Shown here in pieces: positions 56,447-64,000 of a stretch of DNA of 64,000 nt. The notes under the pieces were generated by a model. That model ran no database searches. It saw nothing but the letters and a program-made list of their open reading frames with translations, and was not told where the DNA came from. Within the stretch, counting starts at the first letter, position 1, and each line of letters begins with the position of its first letter. The stretch comes from Ananas comosus (lineage: Eukaryota; Streptophyta; Magnoliopsida; Poales; Bromeliaceae), in NCBI RefSeq assembly GCF_001540865.1, contig NC_033635.1, forward strand, positions 9,675,565 to 9,739,564. The letters are read 5' to 3'. Position numbers and translations under genes: made by a program.

Positions 56447-58943
56447 TGTAGCACACTGGACCTTGCAAATTGCGAGGTTCGAGTGTTTGATATGTATTCC
56501 GAACTTTTCCATACTTGGTGGAAGGTCGTAGATGGTATTCCGGCCTAAAAGTTTGATCTCTAGAGTTTTAGCAAGTCCTGAGAGTTTTCATTCTCGGGGA
56601 CCGGTTCCTGATATGAGAGAGTGGTCCCCTCAGAACAGTGCTGCGGCAGGACTTGAGGCAACCGGTCCCTAGCGGGTTAGACCGGTCCCCGAGTGCGATT
56701 ACGCGGGAAGAGACCGGTCCCATGCGGGGAGAGACCGGTTCCCGAACGTTGGATTTTCGGGGCAGGCTGAGAGACCGGTCCCAAGTCAGGGAGACCAGTC
56801 CCTCAGTCCGAAAACTGCCCAGACCCGGGCAGTGCACAGGGTGGTTTTTTTAGGGGCTTATATAGATTTTGTTGCTTCTATGGGCCTTAAGGCCATTTCT
56901 ACTCTCTCACTTCCTCATTTCTCTCCCTCACTTTCACTCTAGAGAGAGAAGAAGAAGGAGAAGAAGGAGGAGGAGTTGGAGGAGAGCAAGATCTTGAGGC
57001 TTTGGGGCATCTTCCTCTTCCTTTACTCACCTTTGGAGGCTTGGAGCTTGGGCTAGGAGCTTGTTAGAGGATCAATCTTCAACTCTAGAAGATTTGGAGC
57101 TTGTTTTGGGGCATCTAGAGAGATTAGTACCTTAATTCTAGCCTTTGATCCATGTTTTGGTAGGTTTTACCATATGAAACCCTAGAAATGAGATTTAGGA
57201 TTTATTTTGGAGATTTTTGATTTGAGGGCTTGGAGACCTAATTGATGGATTTAGAACCTTCCTCTAGGTTGGGTTGAAAGGGTTATTGCTCTCTTTGGAA
57301 GCTTGAGAAGGGATTTCATCACAAGAGGTGAGTTATGCCCTTTATGCTTAGATGATTTAAGGTTGAGCTTTTCGATGTTCATTTCGATTGTGTAACTCTT
57401 CTTCCTACATCTTTAGAGTGCTAGGAGACTAATGGACACCTCCGTTCGGCGAAACGAAGAGTTTCGATTTTCGGTGGATTTGGCTTCATAAAAACGGGGC
57501 GAAATAGCCCCCGTGTTTTCTATACTTGTCGTAACGTCATTTTAAATGCAACTCTATGCTTAATGAAATTTATGTGAATTTTAGAACACTTAAAATGCAT
57601 GTGTTATGTATAAGAAAATTTGCACTCTATATAGTAGAGCATCCTGGGTATTGTTACATGCATTTGGATAGTGTTCGCATTAGTCATTTGGAAACATACT
57701 TCATATGTTTAAAGTGGCTCAATTATGCATTTGTGAGCACTTGGGTTAAGCTTGGACTTAGTAAATGAAAGTGTTATAAAGGGGCACTTAGACTAGCACA
57801 CAATAAGACTATTATTTTGAGACTTAGAGATAGGCCATGGACATCTACTACTTTCCATATTTTAGACATGATGACATAGAGATAGGCTTATGAGAGAGTT
57901 GTGACATATTCCATGTTGTTAGACATGAGGACTTAGTACTTAAGACGGATCTTTCGTTACTTGCCATTGTGCTCATTCGCACATGCTTGTGAGGGTCGCT
58001 CTTTACAAGCCGGCACTCCGGAGATGGCCATCGCGATACATATTCGCCGTACGGGATTGGGCGCCGAAGTGGATTGTCGTGGGAAAGGCTCATTCCTAGA
58101 GTGGGAATGTTGACTACCACGAGGCCATTAAGCTCGGTACCGGCCAGACAGTCTACGGGTGGGTCTCAGGGCCAGACAGTCTTCGGGCGGGTTTCTTCAG
58201 ATTTGATTTTGAGCATTCATCATGCCATGTGGACATTGATTAGAATAGTAAACAATGACATCTTTGCTATTTGACTTATGGATATCATACTAGCGATGCT
58301 TGGGTACATTCTTATGAGAATAGCTTTTCTTACTTATGCTAAATCCTGCTAAGTAGAGATATCATGTGGTAGCAAATATTCATACTTATTTACTTGTCGT
58401 ACATATCGTTTTGTTTATATCTGCTTACTGACCCCTTTTTAGTTTGGGCCTAGTGGTGCATTTCACTAAAGCCAGCTATTGCCCACTGGGAACTATTATT
58501 CAATAGTTCTCACGCCCCCTATTTTATGGTTTTATTTCAGAGCCTTCGGTACCGGCGGAGGCACGGGATCGCGGCAAGGGAGTCGCGTAGCTAGTTAGTA
58601 GGGAGCTACTTTTGAGCTTAGGTGGTTTACTCTTTCTTTTATTGTATTAGAGAGAGAGAGAGATTTTGAGTACCATATATAGAGAGACCACCTATATACT
58701 CTTTATGTCTAGTTTTTGTATTTGTGATTTCCTTTATACTACTTTATGGCTTTATTAGTGGATTTCAGTTTTATACTTACCCCTCTGTGTAGAACTTAGT
58801 TATTTATTTTGCTCTGATATCGTTAGATTCCTTTGTTCTACTGTTTTATTTATCGTTTTGTTTTAAACGCCTTATATATTTTAGACATATGGCAGGTCTG
58901 GGCACGCGCCGGGCGGGCTTCCGCTGGGTCCCGGGGCGTGACA
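56447..58943 (+). mobile_element. Element A 3' LTR (2497 bp)
   Basis: It is colinear with the 5' LTR throughout. Differences include loss of one ACCGGT dyad (GAGAGTGGTCCCC at about 56618) and weakening of hairpin 2 (AAACGCC...GGCAGG at 58867-58900). It ends ACA at 58943. A transcript starting from its promoter near 56855 could in principle read toward the F-box gene. Confidence 0.95.
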
Positions 58944-59178
58944 TATTATCACCAATATTTCTTATTTATCATTAAGTTAAGAGCAAAAGAGCCATTTTGA
59001 TTTTTTTTTTTTACTTTTGTAGATATTTAACTCACGTCAAGTTAATTTAACAGGTGCTAACTATAGGGGTATTTCGGAATAACGTGGGAACATGCGAGGA
59101 ATATATGAGAAAGAACAAAAATAGAGATAACTTAGATATTTTTAAATTTTTGAGGGTATATATATAGATAATTATTCC

Positions 59179-59326
59179 TAATAATAATATATCCGGAATC
59201 TAAACATCGATTTTGAATAGAGCTATAATACGAATCCGAATAGGATTACAAGTGTTAATTATTTGTATATAATACGAATCTGAAGACGAGCAGGCGCTTC
59301 ACGTTGGGTACTTTGTGGTGCGCACG
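59179..59326 (+). promoter_or_regulatory. Probable proximal promoter and 5' UTR of the F-box/DUF295 gene
   Basis: Only 149 bp separate the MITE-like repeat from the ATG. A TATA-like TATATAA lies at 59266-59272, 54 bp before the ATG. The word ATAATACGAATCYGAA is directly repeated at about 59226 and 59270. No CAAT box or known operator is evident. The gene may rely on regulatory sequence that is now displaced by element A. Confidence 0.5.
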
Positions 59327-60517
59327 ATGGCGAGGGACTGGACGGACCTTTCGTCGGGCGTCCTGGCGGCCATCGCGGCGCGTCTGACGGCGATCGACTA
59401 CATGGCCTTCCGCAAGGTCTGCCGGCTCTGGGCCCGCTCGGTGTCCGGCGTCCCGCCGTCCCCTCACGTCCCCTACCTCCTTCTCCTCGGCGGCGGCGGC
59501 GGCGACGACGACGACGGCGAGCGCAGCGACGAGTTCACCTTCCTCGGCCTCCCCGGCCAGACGCTCCACCGCCTGCCCGTCCCCGGCCTCCGCGGCAAGT
59601 ACTGCGTCGGCTCCCAGCACGGCTGGCTGGCCACCCTCGACCCCTTCTCCGAGCCCGCCCTCCTCAACCCCCTCACCGGGCAAGAAATCCCCCTACCCTC
59701 CATCACCACCCTCCCCGACATCCACCCCTCCTACGCCCCCGACGGCTCCGTAGCCTCCTACTTCCACTTCTCCGACCCCACCGACTACTACTTCCACTAC
59801 AAGCCCGAGGAGTTCCGTGGCCTTTCCTTCGACAAGGTCGCCTTCTCCTCCAGCCCCGCCGCCGGCGGCCCCCTCACCGTCGTCGCCCTTTACGGCATCG
59901 CGTCGAAGCTCGCGTTCACCACCGCGGGGGCGGACAGGTGGCGCCTCCACGACGACGGCTGGCGCTTCCACGACGTCGCCTTCCGCCGCGGCAGCCTCCT
60001 CGCTCTGTCGGGCGATGGGGATCTGCTCGCCGTCGACCTCAGCGGAGGCTACGCCGACGTCGTCAGGCTCGTCGCCAGCCAGTTCGACCCCCTTGTCGCA
60101 GGACAGTACAGGAGGTACCTCGTCGCCGACGACGCCACCGGCGATCTCCTGCAGGTGTGGAGGAACTTCGACTTCGACGATGTCGCGAATACCTTGACGA
60201 CTCGCGAAATCAAGGTCATGAGGCTCGACTGGGGAACAAATCGATGGATTCCGATCAGCAGCCTGGGCGGCCGAGCTCTGTTCCTCGGGATCGGCTCTTC
60301 CATGTTGCTCTCGCCCGAAGATGTCCGCGGGCTGCGGCCGAATTGCGTCTATCTCACCGACGACTGGTGGGACATGCTGTACAGCGAGGAGGTCAGACTG
60401 GCGAGGCGCGACGTCGGGATATACTGCCTCGAAGATGCCAGTCTCCAGCCCTGCCATTCTCCCGACCCTCGATTCAACTGGCCTCCGCCTGTCTGGATCT
60501 CGCCGTCTCTATCCTAA
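59327..60517 (+). CDS. F-box protein with DUF295 (KIB1-4 type) domain, intact, single exon, 396 aa
   Basis: The ATG at 59327 gives MARDWTDLSSGVLAAIAARL; the codons upstream in frame begin with GTG, so this is the first ATG. Residues 5-40 look like an F-box (WTDLSSGVL, DYMAFRKVCRLWARS), which in plants binds SKP1 in SCF ubiquitin ligases. The middle has beta-propeller-like repeats (SQHGWLATLDP, LLNPLTGQEI). The C terminus carries DUF295 hallmarks: RWIPISSLGGRALFLG (about 306-320), NCVYLTDDWW (about 340) and DVGIYCLED (about 361). Gly and Asp runs (GGGGGDDDDGE, about 60-70) form a low-complexity insert. It is strongly GC-rich at third positions, typical of monocot genes. Its substrate is unknown. 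It appears complete, though element A lies close upstream. Confidence 0.93.
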   Translation: MARDWTDLSSGVLAAIAARLTAIDYMAFRKVCRLWARSVSGVPPSPHVPYLLLLGGGGGDDDDGERSDEFTFLGLPGQTLHRLPVPGLRGKYCVGSQHGWLATLDPFSEPALLNPLTGQEIPLPSITTLPDIHPSYAPDGSVASYFHFSDPTDYYFHYKPEEFRGLSFDKVAFSSSPAAGGPLTVVALYGIASKLAFTTAGADRWRLHDDGWRFHDVAFRRGSLLALSGDGDLLAVDLSGGYADVVRLVASQFDPLVAGQYRRYLVADDATGDLLQVWRNFDFDDVANTLTTREIKVMRLDWGTNRWIPISSLGGRALFLGIGSSMLLSPEDVRGLRPNCVYLTDDWWDMLYSEEVRLARRDVGIYCLEDASLQPCHSPDPRFNWPPPVWISPSLS

Positions 60518-62290
60518 CTTAGGTTCCGACTCGCACTAATTTGATCCATGCCTCCTTCTTCTTCTTCTTCTTGATGCTGGTTTTGCTATCTATTTGTTTG
60601 GAGTTTCATTTAGATTGTCAAATTTAATTAGTTTCATTTAGCTTGTCCTTATACCTCGGAACGGTGGCTATCACCACCCTTAGCTGATTTAACTGCCACA
60701 TCCTCTCAAGATTATTATTGATAAGCTTTTACAACATTTCAAAAGGTGATTCGCCGAGTGAATTAGCAGCCAAAATCATCTTCAAAAGATAAAAGTAGTA
60801 GCGATGACGCCTTCAGGCGATGTTGTAACTTGCAACCGAATTAGTTGCCACCTAGTCGTTTTTTTTGGAGAAAATTGGTATGGACTTGAACGAGTGACTT
60901 ATTTGAAGTAGAATTGAAGCTCGGTGCCTCAATTGAAACGCGCTTATCATCGGGGAACTCAAATTTCACTTACAAGTGTAGAGACTCTGGATTATAGGAG
61001 TCTAGTGACTGCGGATTAATTTACCTTATTTATTTAAACTCAAAGACGAATTTAACATTGACCGATTAAAATTAATGAAAGGATTAATAAATGAATTTGT
61101 GATCGAAAAGTAAGGCTTTTTTTTTCAAATTTTGGCTTATTAATTTAAATAAACTGGTTTAGTATAGAACTATAAAGTTTCTAGCGTGTAAAGTATTGTC
61201 TAGCCAGTTGGCACGGTCTGGTACTGTTGGGACGTACTGCACATGCCACCCATGCCGATAAACCCGTGCAACCTGCCCCGACTGTGCCGACATCTAAAAC
61301 AGGTGTTTTGCCGAGGCGTGCCATGCAGTGTCAATGGCACATCGGCGCACCCCATGCTAGTGGCCTTTGACCGTAAAGCTTAACTGATTATGTTTATGCC
61401 CTCTAGTATTTATTACTTCTCTATTCTCTTGACTTTTTTTCCATGTCCTTGGATGTGAAAACCTTAGTAGTGGGTATTCGAATGTAGAAAGTGGGTCAGC
61501 TTGAGAATTTCTTGTTTCTCTTGTGGTAAGTTGGTTTTTGCTTACCAATAGTTTGACACTCTAGATACTTCTCTTGTTTAAAATATTTTCTAGTGGTTAG
61601 TTTGCCAGCTAGAATTAGATATGGCATCGACTGTGGAAAGGTGGCTATATCTTCCCCGTGATCTTCCTTCCTTCACTCTTGGACTAGCACTTCTCCTTCT
61701 TTCTAAACAAGAGCTATGCAGCCTTACTTTTGAACATGTGAAATTGAAACTATCTTCTATAAGCAATACATCTTAATGAGAACTAGAAACATGTAGAAGT
61801 TCAACACCAACTGAAATGATTAAAGTCTCTAAAAGGTGAAAGGATTAGGTTGAGAAACTTAGTAATCGTTAACCACATCAAGAGAGTAGGGGTGACCTCT
61901 AATAGAGCTCTTTCAACTGTGAACTCGGACTGTGCTATTGACCTCCTAATCTTTTTAAGAGAAAGGTAGCATACTACAAGCTTTGTTCATTTTATTTTAT
62001 TTTATTTTATTTTTTTTAAAGAAATGAACTTAACTGGAAATGTGAAGCAACTAAGCTTCTGTAACGGCCAATGAATTTTCATCATTGGCGTTTGCGAATC
62101 GTCCAGGATATTACAGCTTCGAACTTGGGGGCCGCAGGTACCAACCAGCAAGCCTTAAGTTGAGGCTGCAGTTCTAGAGATGAAGAAAAGTGAGGAATGA
62201 GGTATAGCTTTTTACTAATGCAATTAATAGTTTCCGAATTACGGGAATTCAAAAGAGTCATTTGCTTATGAACAAGTAACAAACCTTTCA
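60518..62290. other. Intergenic DNA downstream of the F-box gene
   Basis: The first 150 bp probably form the 3' UTR (TTCTTC repeats, TTTGTTTGG), with no obvious single polyadenylation signal. A GTGCCGA/GGCACGG-rich patch at 61205-61365 resembles part of the palindromic repeat at 62291-62637. A (TTTTA)n microsatellite lies at 61988-62016. I recognise no gene here. Confidence 0.55.
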
Positions 62291-62637
62291 ATCAAGGTTT
62301 TAAGTGCCTGTCGGCATGGGCCGTATCCACCGTGCCGTACCGTGCCAACAACATACTAGCATGATATAGACCCCGTGCCGATGGCACAATTCAAAACCCT
62401 CTATTCTTTAAATTAGTAAATAATTTTCTCAATAAAGTTCAAAAGATGTGATAAAAAAACATAATAAATAGTTAGAATATTTTGCTGCTAAAGAAAATAA
62501 ATATTTCATGTTATTATGTGTCAGCACACAAGAATTTTTTTGACCAGCACGGACTGGCACGGCTCGACAAGCACCGTGCAGTATCGTGCCGGCAAGTTTC
62601 TGGCACGACCCCGTGCCACGGCACTTAAATCCTTGCT
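62291..62637. mobile_element. MITE-like palindromic element, GGCACGG-rich ends
   Basis: The ends form an inverted repeat: TCAAGGTTTTAAGTGCC at the left and, reverse-complemented, GCAAGGATTTAAGTGCC at the right. They are followed inward by GGCACGG/GTGCCG-type words. TTTCA occurs on both sides (62286-62290 and at about 62637), a possible target duplication. It is about 347 bp with no ORF. Confidence 0.65.
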
Positions 62638-62793
62638 TTCAAAGTATGAAGAAATGGGAGAACGGGCCACTTGTGTGATATATATAGATACGTAGATGTG
62701 TAGTTTTAAATTAATGATGATTGAAGTATATGAAGATAGAGAAGAGTGGGCCAGTTGTGTAATGTGTATGGACAGGTCAATGGGTAGTTTTAG

Positions 62794-64000
62794 TGTAAGG
62801 TACCGGACTTCTTAAATTATGAAATTACGGTAGGATGTAGTATGCTGAATTTTTAATATAAAAATAAATAAAAATAAAAATAGTGTGAGATACTATTTTT
62901 ATTGGACTTAAGGGTGTAAATTGTAAGTTGGAAATGACCTGTGCTGAAATCGGAGCGAAAACAGAAGATTTAGAATTTTCTGTGAGAAACGGGGCAGACA
63001 AATTAGCAGAAAATGCACAGTGTCAGAAAATTATGAAAACTGGAGGATATGTCAGAATTATTTTTATAAGGCTAGAACTAAAGTTTCATCCCATTCTGAC
63101 ACCCGGAAGGTGGAGAATAAAATCGAATTGTTATCTGCTAGAGATTACAGTTCAGTAGAGTTTTCGGTGACCAAACGGGGTCGAAACTGAAAGATTAAAA
63201 TTTCTTTCGTTAAGTTAAGTAAAACCGAGCCTGACTGTCAAGTTTGAGCTCAAACGGACATTCAGAAGGGCAGGCGAAAAATATCTGTACCCAAGCACAA
63301 ACTGAAGTGAATAGTATTTTTGGAGGTTTATTATAAAAGAAGCTATTTGCTTCTTTTCTCCTTCAACCGAGCATCACACGCATGCATGGAGGTTGAGAGA
63401 GAAACCCTCTTTTCTCTCTCTAAATACCTCCCTTTCTCTCTCTAGATCTCTCCCAAAATTTGAAGGTTTTGGTGGAGATTGAAGTTTAAAGGTGGATTTT
63501 CATCTTCATCATCTTCTTCCTCTCCATTGGAGCTAGCTTGAGAGGTAAGCTTTGATAGCAACAATGGTAGATTGCTAAGGAATAATTTGTATGCTCTAAG
63601 AATGGATTTATTGGAACCCTAGCTTGCTAAATAGTTAATTAATGCTTGAATCTAGAGATCAAATAGAGGATTCTTGCATAGTTGTAATACGAGGGCTCCA
63701 AAAATAGGGTTTTTGGAAATATGAGGGTTTGATCTCAATTGATCCTTCGTAAACCTAATTGGTAGGTAAACGAACGCGTTGGCGAAGTCGGTTCGGCGAT
63801 TCGTCAACCCTACGCGAAGATATTGAAGAAACTGACGATTTAGCTTCGTTTCTGCCTGGAGGGCCGAGGCGACGTCCAAAAATTATGAAAATGGATTTGA
63901 AGCACCGTATCAGTAAACCGAAGGCCTTTAATTTTCGGGGCTGCAAAGCGGCGCACGGTTGGTGCGCAACTGCAAGATCGGGCCGTGTCGGATACGGGTG
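62794..64000 (+). mobile_element. Start of a family-7 LTR, truncated by the window end
   Basis: It begins TGTAAGGTACCGGACTTC, like TGTAACATACCGGACTTC at 36025. It then shows the CT-rich leader with GAAGG words (63350-63530), a donor-like GAGAGGTAAGC (about 63540), and the ACGCGTTGGCGAAGTCGG block (63775). It lacks the TGTACCGGTACA cluster at the usual place. Whether it is a solo LTR or the 5' LTR of an element cannot be seen. Confidence 0.82.

Larger units (their letters stand above)
48658..58943 (+). mobile_element. Element A: near full-length Ty3/gypsy chromovirus, plus strand
   Basis: LTRs of 2495 and 2497 bp flank PBS, gag, protease, RT, RNase H, integrase, chromodomain and polypurine tract in standard order. 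The flanks TATAA (48653-48657) and TATTA (58944-58948) form a TSD with one mismatch. By eye the LTRs are about 95% identical. At least seven stops and some frameshifts make it defective. The clade is probably Tekay/Del, inferred from the chromodomain, long LTRs and initiator-tRNA PBS. It is the only plus-strand coding gypsy element here and lies less than 400 bp upstream of the host gene. Confidence 0.95.
48386..59178. mobile_element. Palindromic MITE-like repeat (about 0.5 kb) split by element A
   Basis: The left arm (48386-48657) begins GGGCAATTGCTTATATACCCC. The right arm (58944-59178) ends in the inverted counterpart GGAATAATTATCTATATATATACCC. Internal words such as TTTGCTCTTAA are also mirrored (about 48588 and 58980). 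Flanking TAATAATAA occurs on both sides (48377-48385 and 59179-59187), a possible 9-bp duplication but within microsatellite. The right end lies 149 bp from the F-box gene ATG. Confidence 0.62.

Noticed and set aside
59693..60457. 254-codon frame on the minus strand
   Set aside because: It is antisense to the intact F-box/DUF295 gene and is open only because of high GC content at third positions. No domain is visible.

Overview
This window is almost entirely nested transposable elements from a plant nuclear genome, with one clear host gene. The organism is probably a monocot. The only intact gene is a GC-rich, single-exon F-box/DUF295 gene of the kind common in monocots, and the repeats are long-LTR Ty3/gypsy chromoviruses primed by initiator-methionine tRNA. 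Pineapple or a relative would fit, but that is a guess from general appearance. There is no organellar or bacterial gene content.

Layout. (1) From before base 1 to 32450 lies a minus-strand chromovirus, element D. Its 3' LTR is split by a truncated LTR (1-455), a Helitron (587-9430) and a solo LTR (10205-11858). The Helitron holds its own solo LTR (1249-3933) and a decayed ABCA-transporter fragment. D's integrase is split by a second minus-strand chromovirus, element C (12906-25470, TSD tccag). C's 5' LTR is in turn split by a solo LTR (21296-23968, TSD tagcc). (2) 32451-33097 is AT-rich simple sequence. (3) 33098-47666 is a deleted minus-strand gypsy element, F. Its gag is interrupted by a plus-strand solo LTR, G (34630-44600). 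G contains another solo LTR (36025-39469, TSD catga) and a 4-kb gag-only LTR retrotransposon, H (40017-44020, TSD attat). H carries a 686-bp DNA transposon with a 9-bp TSD. (4) 48386-59178 is a palindromic MITE-like repeat split by a nearly full-length plus-strand chromovirus, element A (48658-58943). (5) The F-box/DUF295 gene is at 59327-60517. (6) The tail has a second MITE-like palindrome and the start of another LTR that runs off the end of the window.

None of the retroelements looks autonomous now. All have stop codons, frameshifts, lost catalytic residues or deletions. Target-site duplications give a firm order of insertion: D before C before the 21296 solo LTR, and F before G before H before its DNA transposon.

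The most interesting signal is shared by the LTRs of otherwise divergent families. From U3 to U5 they carry the same ordered parts: a cluster of ACCGGT-centred palindromes, a CT/GA-rich leader, two splice-donor-like sites around a conserved block, and two RNA-type hairpins. The hairpin stems are kept by compensatory changes while the sequence drifts. The other highlight is the Helitron with textbook ends and a captured, intron-bearing ABCA gene fragment.
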